Assembly (NCBI RefSeq): GCF_013426915.1
Contig: NZ_AP023181.1
Coordinates: 186,001 to 250,000 of the forward strand
Direction: 5' to 3'
From: Paraburkholderia sp. PGU19
GTDB lineage: Bacteria > Pseudomonadota > Gammaproteobacteria > Burkholderiales > Burkholderiaceae
DNA: 64,000 bases
Numbering within the stretch: the stretch's first letter is position 1; every line of letters begins with the position of its first letter. Under the pieces are notes generated by a model. That model did not search any database. It was not told the DNA's origin and was given only the letters and a program-made list of their open reading frames with translations. The translations under genes were made by a program, and so were the position numbers. This document shows positions 25,909-35,134 of this stretch, piece by piece.

Positions 25909-27465
25909 TCAGTGGCCACTCGCGCCCGGAGCGCTCGCGCCCCTGGTCGGCCTCGTGAACCAGATCAGAGGAACGATGACGATGAAGATCACAGCGGACA
26001 TCCAGAAGACGTCGTTCAGGCCGAGCATGGACGCCTGTGCGTCAAGCGAGGACTCGAACAGTGCTGTGGCTTTTGCCGTGCTGAAGTTGAGCGTCGTCTG
26101 GAGGTTGGCGATGGTATTGATGAAGTTCGGATTGTTCACGCTCGTCTGATCGACGAGCCGCGCATGATGGAAGATCGTCCGGTCCGACCACTTTGTACTC
26201 AGCAGCGACGTGCCCACTGCGCCGGCGAAAATCCGCACGAAGTTCGACAGGCCCGCTGCCGCTGGAATTTTCTCGGGAGGCAGTCCCGAAAGGATGATGG
26301 CGGTGAGGGGAGTGAAAAATAGAGCCGTGGGAATACCTTGCAACAAGGTCGGCAGCACGAGCGTAAAGACGTCGACATCCGTCGTGTAGCGGGAGCGCAT
26401 GAAGAAGACGGCGGCAAAGCCGACAAACGCCAGGGTGGCGAGCACACGGCTGTCGGAGCGCGGCATGATTTTCCCCAGCAACGGCGCGAGCATCACGGAG
26501 AAGATGCCGAGCGGTGCCGTCACGAGCCCTGCATCGACTGCGCGGTAGCCGAGATACCCCTGGATCCACTGCGGCAGGATCACCAGATTCGCGAAGAAGA
26601 GCGCATAAGCAACGGAAATCGCCACCGTGCCGCCGAGAAAATTGCGCCCGGCGAAGAGACGCAGGTCGATCACCGGTTTTTCTTCCGTGAACTCCCAGAT
26701 CAGAAAAAACAGAAAGCTGATACCGGCGACGACGGTGAGCACCCAGATCACGGGCGAATTGAACCAGTCGAGGTCTTTGCCCTTGTCGAGCATGATCTGT
26801 AGCGACGCCACCCACGCGATCAACGAGAGCAAACCGATGACATCGATGGGCAGCTTGCGTGCCGTCGTTTCGCGATCGTGGTACACCATCCAGATCGCGC
26901 CCGCTGCAAACAGACCTACGGGAACATTGATGTAGAAGATCCACGACCAGTTGTAGCTATCGGTGATCCATCCGCCAAGCGCCGGGCCGGCGATTGGCCC
27001 GACCGTCGCGGTCATCGCCCACAGCGACAGCGCGCTCGAGCTTTTGTCCTCGGGGAAGGACGCGAGTAGCAGTGCTTGCGAGAGGGGCACAAGCGGTCCC
27101 GCGACGAGACCCTGCACGACGCGCGCTGCGAGCAGCACCAGGAGATTCGGCGCAAGCCCGCACGCCGCGGATGACAGCACGAACAGCAGGATCGCCCAGA
27201 CGAACAGCCTGACCTGGCCCACCCGCTGCGTGAGCCAGCCCGTAAGCGGAATTGACACTGCGTTTGCTGCCGCGAACAGCGTGATGACCCATGTGCCTTC
27301 ATCGACCGACACGCCAAGATTGCCGGAAAGCGTGGGAATCGCGACGTTGGCGATGGAGGAGTCGAGCACATTCATGAACGTAGCAAGTGCGACCGCGAAT
27401 GTGCCGATTGCGAACTTGATGCCTGTCAATGGCGCGTTCGCACTACGGTTGGGTTTGGCGTTCAT
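25909..27465 (-). CDS. emrB: EmrB/DHA2-family MFS multidrug exporter
   Basis: A 518-residue protein with 14 predicted membrane segments. The DHA2 signatures are ATFMNVLDSSIANVAIPTLSG near the start, VVQGLVAGPLVPLSQALLL and the motif GPALGGWITDSYNWSWIFYINVP in TM5. It is the first gene of the minus-strand efflux operon (pump, channel, adaptor). Proton-driven export of drugs or aromatic compounds is the family role. No regulator gene is adjacent. Confidence 0.9.
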   Translation of the reverse strand: MNAKPNRSANAPLTGIKFAIGTFAVALATFMNVLDSSIANVAIPTLSGNLGVSVDEGTWVITLFAAANAVSIPLTGWLTQRVGQVRLFVWAILLFVLSSAACGLAPNLLVLLAARVVQGLVAGPLVPLSQALLLASFPEDKSSSALSLWAMTATVGPIAGPALGGWITDSYNWSWIFYINVPVGLFAAGAIWMVYHDRETTARKLPIDVIGLLSLIAWVASLQIMLDKGKDLDWFNSPVIWVLTVVAGISFLFFLIWEFTEEKPVIDLRLFAGRNFLGGTVAISVAYALFFANLVILPQWIQGYLGYRAVDAGLVTAPLGIFSVMLAPLLGKIMPRSDSRVLATLAFVGFAAVFFMRSRYTTDVDVFTLVLPTLLQGIPTALFFTPLTAIILSGLPPEKIPAAAGLSNFVRIFAGAVGTSLLSTKWSDRTIFHHARLVDQTSVNNPNFINTIANLQTTLNFSTAKATALFESSLDAQASMLGLNDVFWMSAVIFIVIVPLIWFTRPTRGASAPGASGH

Positions 27466-27526
27466 TGTCTATCCGTTAGACATCCATAGTAATAGAGATC
27501 GAAGTTGGACGAATTCGCGTCGGGTT

Positions 27527-28057
27527 TTAGATTGGTCTCACGCGGGACGCCGTGGCGAGAGGAAAGCTGCTCTTGTCCCAGCGATTACCGTCCGTGTCAC
27601 GCAAAGCCAACGTCGCTCTTGCGATTGCCAGCAAAGTCCTGATGCCTTTCCATGGATTCATCAAGCAGTGCCGCACCTGCTCGCTACGCGCGACGCCTCG
27701 TACGCACCATGTGCTGAAGTGCTCGCAGTTGTTCGTGAAAAGCTGATACCTGTCTTCACCTAGCCGGGACTTCGCTCTTCGCAACGCGTCGATACCGGTG
27801 TAGACGACATCGGATTCGCTTGCGACGTGTATGTCGCGTCCCGCAGAAAAGTCATTCAGCGACGCATATTCAACAGGGCGCCGCATCGTCGACCGATGAA
27901 AGCCACCGTAGTGAATGACCAGTCCGTTGCCCGCGTAAATTCCATGGTGTGTATAGCCTTCACGCTCACTGACGAGATGGGCGCCGACAGCGAAGGTGGG
28001 TTGCGTGTCGGTCGATCTCCGCGAAGCTGCGGACCATCCGGTAAGTAGCGTTTCCAT
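27527..28057 (-). CDS. LRAT-domain (NlpC/P60-superfamily) protein
   Basis: A 176-residue protein. The LRAT pattern is clear: THHGIYAGNGLVIHYGG holds the catalytic His (His38 and second His49), and NNCEHFSTWC holds the catalytic Cys111. LRAT-like bacterial proteins are thiol enzymes thought to act as acyltransferases or phospholipases; the true reaction here is unknown. A weak hydrophobic stretch near the C-terminus (LLAIARATLAL) may touch the membrane. It lies upstream of the efflux operon on the same strand, 60 bases from the pump gene, but no functional link is evident. Confidence 0.72.
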   Translation of the reverse strand: METLLTGWSAASRRSTDTQPTFAVGAHLVSEREGYTHHGIYAGNGLVIHYGGFHRSTMRRPVEYASLNDFSAGRDIHVASESDVVYTGIDALRRAKSRLGEDRYQLFTNNCEHFSTWCVRGVARSEQVRHCLMNPWKGIRTLLAIARATLALRDTDGNRWDKSSFPLATASRVRPI

Positions 28058-28458
28058 GGCGAGTCGTTCAATGTCACATCTGCCAGCTGAACAAGGACGC
28101 GGTCGAGTCGATCGCGTTCGTGTGTCAGCATGGTAGGTGGCGACGTTTCGCCTCGGTAGATATGCAGCAGAACACGCACCGTTGCCGGGTGTGCACCAAT
28201 AGCCAGATGCCCGGCGTGATCTCGCGGACTGGTTTGTAGAGACAGATGGCCTGAAGCCAAACGCAGGCTTGCGTCAACTTCGCGCAAGTCCCTCAGACGC
28301 CTGAAGTTGCGGGTGCGCGCGCATAGAGCGACAAGCCGTTTTCGATTGGTGCCGTTTGGACAACACTGTGCGTCGCATCACGTATCTGCCGGGATATGCG
28401 GCGACTATCTATGATGAGTTCATGCGGAATCTTCCGCGAAGGATATGGAGAACGAGTC
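28058..28458. other. intergenic region, no supported gene
   Basis: A minus-strand open stretch in 28034-28287 (starting MREVDASLRLASGHLSL) looks faintly protein-like and overlaps the start of the LRAT gene in another frame; it may be a remnant. The divergent promoters of the LRAT and NmrA-like genes should lie here. No repeat or clear terminator was seen. Confidence 0.3.
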
Positions 28459-29214
28459 ATGAAGATTGTCGTCATCGGCGGTACGGGCCTGATCGGCTCG
28501 AAGACTGTTGCGCTTCTGGCCCGACATGGACATGAACTGGTCGCGGCCTCTCCCAGAAACGGAATCAACAGCATCACCGGCGAAGGACTCGCAGCGGCCA
28601 TGAAAGGCGCGCAGGTGGTGGTCGATCTATCCAATTCGCCTTCGTTCGAAGACAAGGCGGTGCTGGAATTCTTCAAGACCTCAACGGGTAATCTTCTTGC
28701 AGCGGAGGTGGCCGCAGGTGTTGGGCACCATGTCGCGCTTTCAATCGTCGGCATCGAGCGGACGCCCGAGAATGGCTATTTTCGTGCCAAGGTCGCGCAG
28801 GAGAAACTGATCGAGGGTTCGGGTATCCCATACACGATCGTTCGCGCCACCCAGTTCCTGGAATTCCTCGGCGGCATTGCGGATTCATGCGCCGTGGGCA
28901 ACGAGATCAGGGTTTCGCCAGGTCTGTTTCAGCCGATTGCGGCCGATGACGTTGCCGCTAATGTTGCCGAGGCCGCGCTCGCGGCGCCGCGCAATGGCAT
29001 CGTCGAAATTGCGGGCCCGGAGCGCGCGCCATTCAACGAGATCATCGCCCGCTATCTGAAGGTGGTCGGAGACCCTCGCGAGGTCGTACGCGATCCCAAC
29101 GCGCGATACTTTGGCGGTCTCGTCGAGGAACAGTCGCTGGTGCCTATGGGCGAGGCGCGGCTTGGCAGCGTTGGTCTGGATGAATGGCTCCGCCGGTCGA
29201 AGGAAAGTGCCTGA
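28459..29214 (+). CDS. NmrA-like SDR, NAD(P)H-binding reductase
   Basis: A 251-residue protein from ATG 28459 with GGAG at 28447-28450. It opens with the atypical SDR nucleotide motif IGGTGLIGSKTV and keeps the NmrA pattern VVDLSNSPSFED, HHVALSIVGIER, YFRAKVAQEKLIEGSGIPYTIVRATQF. Such proteins act as quinone or flavin reductases or redox sensors. A second, broken copy lies at 36195-36556. The gene stands alone between unrelated genes. Confidence 0.85.
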   Translation: MKIVVIGGTGLIGSKTVALLARHGHELVAASPRNGINSITGEGLAAAMKGAQVVVDLSNSPSFEDKAVLEFFKTSTGNLLAAEVAAGVGHHVALSIVGIERTPENGYFRAKVAQEKLIEGSGIPYTIVRATQFLEFLGGIADSCAVGNEIRVSPGLFQPIAADDVAANVAEAALAAPRNGIVEIAGPERAPFNEIIARYLKVVGDPREVVRDPNARYFGGLVEEQSLVPMGEARLGSVGLDEWLRRSKESA

Positions 29215-29493
29215 TACCGCTACGCAACGCGGCATGCAAACGAGACCTGCCGGCTTCTGCCGCCCCGGCGTCCTCTGCTTTGCTGCGCGCGTTACAAGTG
29301 TGTAGCATGCTTGAGTCAGGCTCAAGCGCAATGAGCGCGCGGCTCCTGCCTTTCTTGTGAGGAAAACGCGAGCACCTGCGTTGCTTCTTCGTACCACGTG
29401 TATCGGGAAGCCAACGCCAATTACCTTCATCTATGTAGAGAAGGAAACATCGTGGAAGCTGCCAACAGCATGGCACGTTGGCAAGGAAAGCAA

Positions 29494-30150
29494 ATGAGTG
29501 CGGAGTCTCCTCCTCCTTCGACACAAGGCATGCACGCCCGGAAGGAGCCGATCGTGTACGTGATCGACGACGACGAAGCAATGAGGCTCGCCGTACGCGA
29601 TCTGCTGCGCTCAGTCGGTCTGCGCGTCGAGATATTTGAATCGTCGCTGGACTTCCTTGCCTTCCCGAAGCCGGATACCCCCAGTTGTCTTGTTTTGGAT
29701 ATCCGGCTGCGCGGCGAAAGTGGATTGACCTTCCAGGAGCAGATTGCAAAAAGCAACTTGCGCATGCCGATCGTGTTCATGACGGGCCATGGCGACATTG
29801 CGATGACAGTCAAAGCCATGAAAGCCGGTGCTGTCGACTTTCTCGCCAAGCCTTTCCGCGACCAGGACATGCTCGACGCCGTTGCCAACGCGTTGACGCG
29901 CGACGGCGAGCGTCTCGCCGCGGAGCAAACCAATGCGACGCTGCTCGCCGCTTACCAGTCACTGACGCCGCGCGAACGGGAAGTCATGGCTTTTGTCGTA
30001 GCGGGAATGATGAACAAGCAGATCGCTTCGGAGATGAACGTTAGCGAGATCACCGTCAAGATCCACCGCGGACAGGTGATGCGGAAAATGTGCGCACGAT
30101 CCGTTGCGGCGCTTGTGAAGATGTCCGAGTCGTTGGGGATCGGTAACTAG
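29494..30150 (+). CDS. FixJ-type response regulator (REC + LuxR HTH)
   Basis: A 218-residue regulator from ATG 29494 (GGAAAG just upstream). The receiver domain has the acidic pair DDDE at residues 25-28, phosphoacceptor Asp69 (LVLDIRL) and Lys119 (FLAKPF). A LuxR-type helix-turn-helix covers about residues 155-212 (LTPREREVMAFVVAGMMNKQ). No kinase is adjacent. The gene ends in a 4-base overlap with the convergent receiver-only gene, so the two transcripts overlap tail to tail. Confidence 0.88.
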   Translation: MSAESPPPSTQGMHARKEPIVYVIDDDEAMRLAVRDLLRSVGLRVEIFESSLDFLAFPKPDTPSCLVLDIRLRGESGLTFQEQIAKSNLRMPIVFMTGHGDIAMTVKAMKAGAVDFLAKPFRDQDMLDAVANALTRDGERLAAEQTNATLLAAYQSLTPREREVMAFVVAGMMNKQIASEMNVSEITVKIHRGQVMRKMCARSVAALVKMSESLGIGN

Positions 30151-30563
30151 TCGTTGGGAAACGACGGTGCCTCGCCTGTTGACGGCCGTTGACGTGGTGA
30201 GTCCAGCATGATGCCAAGCCAATGCGCGATCGTGTCCGCATCGACGGGCTTGCTCAGCACCGCCAGTGCGCCATTTGTCATGGCCCGCACCGTCTGATCG
30301 CGCGTCGGAAATGAAGTCAGAAACAGAACTGGCGTCCTGTAGCCCAGTTCGAGCATCTTTTCGTGCATCGCGATACCCGAGATGCCGTCCAGCATGACAT
30401 CGCAGAGCACGCATGCGCTTTCGACGATCAGGCCAGACGTCAGGAACTCCTCTGCGGAAGCAAACAGAAGCGTCTGCCTGCCGAACGAGCGCACGAGCGT
30501 ATCCATGGCGAGGCGGAGTGCCTCGTCGTCTTCAACGATCGATACGAACCGGGCGTTACACAC
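30147..30563 (-). CDS. single-domain response regulator
   Basis: A 138-residue receiver-only protein: acidic residues EDDE at 11-14, phosphoacceptor Asp55 (VLCDVMLDG), Thr83 (FLTSF) and Lys105 (LSKPVD). There is no output domain. It converges on the FixJ-type regulator and shares four bases with it. Such proteins act as phosphate sinks or shuttle proteins; pairing with the neighbouring regulator is an inference. Confidence 0.85.
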   Translation of the reverse strand: MCNARFVSIVEDDEALRLAMDTLVRSFGRQTLLFASAEEFLTSGLIVESACVLCDVMLDGISGIAMHEKMLELGYRTPVLFLTSFPTRDQTVRAMTNGALAVLSKPVDADTIAHWLGIMLDSPRQRPSTGEAPSFPND

Positions 30564-31028
30564 GATGCCGCCTTACTCGAGGAATTTGCTTGCAAGAGGT
30601 GCATGAGTCAAGCATATTTCCCGGGGTAACTGCCGAAAATCATACAAACGTAGTTGCAGGCCTAATACCTTGATATAGGGTGCGGTTATCACGGCTGCCG
30701 CGGACCTGTCGGCCGGCTTCTTCATCCCTCCACAGACATGCCAATTCGTGGCCTGCGGCACTTCACGGCAACGTGTTCTGACCGGGCGTGTCATTTCCTT
30801 TCACATGTGGCTGACCGCGTCTTAAACCTTTGTATAGGCTTCCAAAGCTTATGTATTGTGCGGCGTCCGCCATCCGTAGAATGGTGAGGTGAGTGCACCA
30901 GGCCTATCCTTTTTCCATGGTCGACGAGATCAAACAGTGCGGTGAGCAGATCAGGCGCAGCGTACTGGGAATTGAAATGTCTCATCGGCAGGTGTGCTAG
31001 TCAGCACTGTGGATAGCGGGAGCTACTA
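30564..31028. other. intergenic region, no gene seen
   Basis: About 465 bases between the receiver-only gene and the LysR gene. Short AT-rich motifs (CCTTGATATAGGG near 30670, CCTTTGTATAGGC near 30830) resemble each other loosely and may mark promoter or regulator sites. Neither strand carries a convincing reading frame. Confidence 0.3.
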
Positions 31029-32066
31029 ATGGACCAACCGGATACATCGCGTCGTGCGTTTCGCGTCGGCGTGTCGAACAACGCGGACGGACTGTCCTCC
31101 TGTCTGTCGACGAGCTACGCCGGAATCATCGCATTCATGGCTGTCGCCACGGAGGGTAGCTTTGCCTCAGCCGGCGATCGGCTGGGCGTTGGGCGTTCCT
31201 CGGTCTGTAGAAGTGTTCAGAAACTCGAAATGCAGCTCGGCACGCGTCTGTTTCAGAGGACCACGCGATCGACACGATTGACGCTCGAAGGCGAGCGGTT
31301 CTTCCAGAACTGCAATCAAGGCGTGACGCAGATTGTCGAGGCGATGAGCGATCTGCGCGATCTGCGTCAAGGACCGCCGCGCGGCTTGCTAAGAATCAGC
31401 TCGACCGTTGGGTTTGGCCGCAAGGTCGTTGCGCCGTTGCTCTCGCGCTTCTCGGAACGCTACCCGGATATCGCTCTGGATCTGCTTCTGGACGACAGGC
31501 CCGCAGACTTTGCAGGTCAACAGATTGACGTCGCTTTTCGTGAGGGATTCATCCAGGATTCCAGCATCATCGCGAAGCAACTGGTGCCTATGCAACTGAT
31601 ACTCTGCGCTTCCCGCGCATATGCCAGCAAGCATGGCCTGCCGCAGACACTGGACGAACTTGGTGACCACGATTGCATCAATCTGCGGTCGTCAAACCGT
31701 CGCGTTGCAGAGTGGGAATTCAAGGTCGATGGCCGCCCGGAAAAGTACCTTCCGGAGGCACATCTGACATTCAACGATCCCGAACTGGTGCTGAATGCCG
31801 TTCTGGAAGGCGCCGGAATCGCACAGCTCCCGGCATATCAGATCAAAGGTCATACGTCGAGCAACGCACTCGTTGCTGCGTTGAGGCAATATGAGCCAGA
31901 TGATCAAGGCCATTACATCAGCTATCTGTGCCGTCAGCATTTGCCGTCGCGAATTCGTGTGTTCGTCGATTTCATGACAGACAGCATTCGTGCACTTGAC
32001 CTGAACGATCTGGCGGGACTCGATGAGCGTGAAATGCCGGCGCGAATCGAACGGCTGGCGGCATGA
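31029..32066 (+). CDS. LysR-family transcriptional regulator
   Basis: A 345-residue LysR protein with a 30-residue N-terminal extension before the winged helix-turn-helix (IIAFMAVATEGSFASAGDRLGVGRSSVCRSVQKLEMQLG). The effector domain starts GLLRISSTVGFGRKVVAPLL. It is clearly paralogous to the LysR gene at 39890, which has the same extension and matching motifs throughout. Whatever it controls is not obvious: the next genes on the right are a broken MFS piece and an SDR on the other strand. Confidence 0.88.
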   Translation: MDQPDTSRRAFRVGVSNNADGLSSCLSTSYAGIIAFMAVATEGSFASAGDRLGVGRSSVCRSVQKLEMQLGTRLFQRTTRSTRLTLEGERFFQNCNQGVTQIVEAMSDLRDLRQGPPRGLLRISSTVGFGRKVVAPLLSRFSERYPDIALDLLLDDRPADFAGQQIDVAFREGFIQDSSIIAKQLVPMQLILCASRAYASKHGLPQTLDELGDHDCINLRSSNRRVAEWEFKVDGRPEKYLPEAHLTFNDPELVLNAVLEGAGIAQLPAYQIKGHTSSNALVAALRQYEPDDQGHYISYLCRQHLPSRIRVFVDFMTDSIRALDLNDLAGLDEREMPARIERLAA

Positions 32067-32117
32067 CCCCGCGCAAGAGGTTGATACTTCAATGACGGGC
32101 CAGCGGGGCACGTCAGT

Positions 32118-32249
32118 TCAACTGGCAGTTTTCACAGGCACCGAGCTGGCCCGGCTCCAGAATGCGATAGCGGATGGTGCCACGTTGACGATGGTCACGT
32201 CGAACTCGACGAGCATGAACGCAAAGCTGCTTGCCTGCAACACCGCCAT
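32118..32249 (-). pseudogene. MFS drug-transporter remnant
   Basis: The minus-strand segment reading SFAFMLVEFDVTIVNVAPSA matches the first membrane helix of DHA2-type MFS exporters (usual form DVTIVNVALPAI). Only about 40 residues survive before an unrelated end. It lies downstream of the SDR gene in the same orientation and could be what is left of a second gene of that operon. The rest of 32067-32419 shows nothing else. Confidence 0.45.
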
Positions 32250-32419
32250 TGAGGGCGAGTGCGTCGGCGCGTGTGACGTTGTTTGCATGTATTTTATGTG
32301 GGGTTGCGAAGAGATGCACGTGCAGCGCGTTGACGTCGAATGCAATCTGTCTGGCGAGCAGACATGTATGCAAGATGACAACGCGAGGGACATCGAACGT
32401 TGGGCAATTTCAGCGTCGC

Positions 32420-33130
32420 TTAACGACCGGCGCTCTGGCCGCCATCGACGTGCATAATCTCGCCCGTGACGAACGGTGCGGATTCCAGATACAGGATCGC
32501 ATTGACGATATCGCTCGTCTCGCCCATAAAGCCGAGAGGATGAAAAGCGCCAAGTGCCTCATGGTTTTCCGGCGCGTGCATCGGCGTCTTGATGATCCCC
32601 GGCGCGACGGCGTTGACACGAATACCTTTTCTTGCATACTCGATTGCAAGCGACTTTGTTGCGGCATTCAGCCCGCCCTTGGTCAAAGCAGCGAGTACCG
32701 AATATACGCCACTGATTGCCTGATCGACGACACTCGCTGTAACGCTGACGACGTGACCGCCCGCATGCTTTTCCATTTCGGCGATCGCGAGCTGCGTGAC
32801 GTAATAGAAGCCTGCGAGATTGACGTTCGTCACGGCGACAAAATCGTCTGCCGTGTGTTCGGTGAATGGCTTGCCGATGTAGATGCCGGCGTTGTTGACC
32901 AGCGTGTCGATCCGGCCAAAACGTTTTACACCTTCCGCGATGATGAGCCGCGCAGTCGCCGGATCACCGATATCGCCCGCAATCGCCAGGATGTTCGGAT
33001 CGTCCGAAGGCTTGATAGAACGTGAAGTCGCAACCACACGGTAATCGAGTTTTCTGAATGCCTGTACGACTGCAGCACCGATGCCTTGCGATGCACCCGT
33101 AACGACAGCAACCTTTTGTGATGTGCTCAT
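32420..33130 (-). CDS. SDR-family oxidoreductase with altered active site
   Basis: A 236-residue classical-length SDR: TGASQGIGA (11-19), the NNAG motif (79-82), Ser133 (SVTAS), Lys151 in LAALTKGG and the PGIIKTPMH loop. The usual Tyr four residues before the Lys is Ala147; the nearest Tyr is Tyr143, eight before. A close-knit group of proteobacterial SDRs shares this LASLTKGGLNA pattern, so it is unlikely to be an error. The gene is divergent from the LysR gene at 33289, its likely regulator. Confidence 0.85.
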   Translation of the reverse strand: MSTSQKVAVVTGASQGIGAAVVQAFRKLDYRVVATSRSIKPSDDPNILAIAGDIGDPATARLIIAEGVKRFGRIDTLVNNAGIYIGKPFTEHTADDFVAVTNVNLAGFYYVTQLAIAEMEKHAGGHVVSVTASVVDQAISGVYSVLAALTKGGLNAATKSLAIEYARKGIRVNAVAPGIIKTPMHAPENHEALGAFHPLGFMGETSDIVNAILYLESAPFVTGEIMHVDGGQSAGR

Positions 33131-33288
33131 GTTTCACTCCAAAGAAATTAGCGGAATCCATGGTAACGAGGTGAGTTGTCTGTAACAATTACTCAACGCA
33201 GCAAATCTTTAATGCTGAATCAGCATTTTTTGGGCTCGTTCATCACGCCTCCTGGCGAACGTCCCGCCCCTGCAGCCAGAATGCAGCC

Positions 33289-34260
33289 ATGAATCTTCAA
33301 GCGCTCCGATATTTCCTGATGGTTTCGACAACGGGTAGTTTCCTCGCTACTGCTCGGCATTTCGACGTCCCTGCTTCATCAGTGTCCCGATTCGTTGCGT
33401 CTTTGGAAAAAGAGCTCGGACAGCAACTGTTCTATCGGAGCACCCGCGCCGTGAGGCTCACGGAACAGGGTCAGCGCTACTATTCGCAGGTGCGCGAGGC
33501 CATTGATCTTCTCGATGGAGCAGCAGAGCAACTGGCGCATCGGGACGCGAGTATTCGCGGACTCGTCAGAATCAATGCGCCAGAAGCGCTGGGACGGCTC
33601 CATATTGCGCAGCTCATCAATCAGCTCCAGGCCCGATACCCAGAACTGTCGATCGAACTCACGCTGACCGACGCGCTCATCGATCCCGTGCAGGAAGGCG
33701 CAGATATTGCGATTCGTGTGGGGCCACTCGTCGATTCCGGGTTGATAGGCAAGGTGCTCAGCGTTCAACGATACCGACTCGTTTCGAGCCCGGAATACCT
33801 GGCGCTGCACGGCACGCCGCAAACACCGGAAGATCTTCGGGAGCATAGCTGCCTCTTGTACAAGGGGCAGCAAGGCGCGCAGCGGTGGTATTTCAGGCGG
33901 TCATTCAAAGAGAACTTTGAATCAATCGATGTGAGCGGCCCATTGCGAAGTAACAACGCTGAGGTACTTGTTGCGGCCGCCATGGCAGGGCGCGGGATCG
34001 TGCTGCTTCCGAGCTGGATGTTCAATCAGGCAAGCTTCAAGGAGGGAAGGCTTTCGAGCCTGCTGACAGACTGGGACAAGTCCGCTTCGCCCGATGACCG
34101 GCAGATCCAGCTTCTCTCGCCCGAGAACAGATTGCGGTCACAAAAGGTACGCGAAGTATCGGCCTTTCTTGTCGATGCAATTGGATCGCCACCATACTGG
34201 GACTGTTGTGACGAACACGGCAATACCATCACATTCACTCCCGACGCGGGCGAACGATAG
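33289..34260 (+). CDS. LysR-family transcriptional regulator
   Basis: A 323-residue LysR protein. The N-terminal winged helix-turn-helix is LQALRYFLMVSTTGSFLATARHF..PASSVSRFVASLEKELGQQLF, and the effector domain begins GLVRINAPEALGR. It is unlike the pair at 31029 and 39890. It is transcribed away from the SDR gene with 158 bases between, the standard arrangement for a LysR activator and its target. Confidence 0.88.
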   Translation: MNLQALRYFLMVSTTGSFLATARHFDVPASSVSRFVASLEKELGQQLFYRSTRAVRLTEQGQRYYSQVREAIDLLDGAAEQLAHRDASIRGLVRINAPEALGRLHIAQLINQLQARYPELSIELTLTDALIDPVQEGADIAIRVGPLVDSGLIGKVLSVQRYRLVSSPEYLALHGTPQTPEDLREHSCLLYKGQQGAQRWYFRRSFKENFESIDVSGPLRSNNAEVLVAAAMAGRGIVLLPSWMFNQASFKEGRLSSLLTDWDKSASPDDRQIQLLSPENRLRSQKVREVSAFLVDAIGSPPYWDCCDEHGNTITFTPDAGER

Positions 34261-34553
34261 TCGAAGCGACGCGTGAGTCTGACCCAGACGGCATGGTTCC
34301 TCGCTGAAGAAAGTGAGGCGCTTGAGGGAGGCGGCGAGCCTCTAGTATCAGAAATTGATAACATCAATATTTTGGTATTGAACTATCTGATTCCGCAGAC
34401 ACAGCATTGTCAGAAATCGCGTATCGGCAACGGAAAAATCTGAGTCGCGCCTACCGTGCGATTTTCGTAGATGATACGACACCTCATCTGTGAATCCACA
34501 CGCTAGCGTAAACCTATATTCGTGAAGGTGAGTATTCGCGACGGTTGCCATAC

Positions 34554-34727
34554 CTAACCGGACGCAATCTGCGAGTCAAGCCACGCGATCTGCACGTCGA
34601 GGGCGTGGATGTGACGCGAGCCTGCGAGGAGCGCAGTGCGTGCGATACCGTCCAGTTCTGTGGTCCCGTCCTCAAGTGCCTCGACGAAGTGGTCACGGAA
34701 CGCGTCGATGCCTTGTGGGAGCAACAC
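34554..34727 (-). pseudogene. IS110-family transposase fragment
   Basis: On the minus strand 34727-34554 reads [20 protein letters not shown], then [13 protein letters not shown] and [17 protein letters not shown], ending at TAG. This matches the coiled segment between the catalytic DEDD domain and the C-terminal Ser domain of IS110/IS1111 transposases. The catalytic parts are missing. It directly abuts a different gene fragment upstream. Confidence 0.5.
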
Positions 34728-34732
34728 GCTCG

Positions 34733-35110
34733 AGACGAGGGCGAGACGCCGGATTCTGTTTCGAGCACGACGACGCGCACGCCGGCCCTGCCGAGTTTAA
34801 GCGCGGTCAGGAGTTGCATCATCTGCGATTCCCGGCTATCGGAGCTCAACGGCCAGCCATGACAGAACACGACGGGACGGCCAGCGCCCCAGTCCTTGGA
34901 GTACAACTGCGTGCCATCCTTTGTGGATATGTAGTTCGCGGGATATCGGCCCTGAGGCTTCGACACACCCGACGAAACGGCAGACTGTGCCGCCCGAATC
35001 GTGCCTGGAAGCGGGAATGCTGCGAGCCCGCCCGCGGCAGTGGCACTGCCGATCAATATGTTTCGACGCGCGGGATTCTGCTTTTTATTACTGTTTTTTC
35101 GACAAAGTCA
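34733..35110 (-). pseudogene. alpha/beta hydrolase remnant fused to an FAD-enzyme fragment
   Basis: The 5' part encodes a twin-arginine leader ([19 protein letters not shown]), then [34 protein letters not shown], the start of a chloroperoxidase-like hydrolase. At about 34822 it switches in frame to [18 protein letters not shown], typical of the nucleotide motif of FAD-dependent aromatic hydroxylases. The apparent first codons (ATGACTTTGTCG at about 35108) are out of frame with the leader. A second decayed copy of the hydrolase lies at 39228-39764. Confidence 0.6.
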
Positions 35111-35134
35111 TTTTCCTTCGTTCAATGCTTTGCT

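Noticed and set aside
32113..32457. Plus-strand Cys-rich small protein between the LysR and SDR genes
   Set aside because: The frame overlaps a better explanation on the minus strand (MFS helix remnant) and has no ribosome site or known motif.
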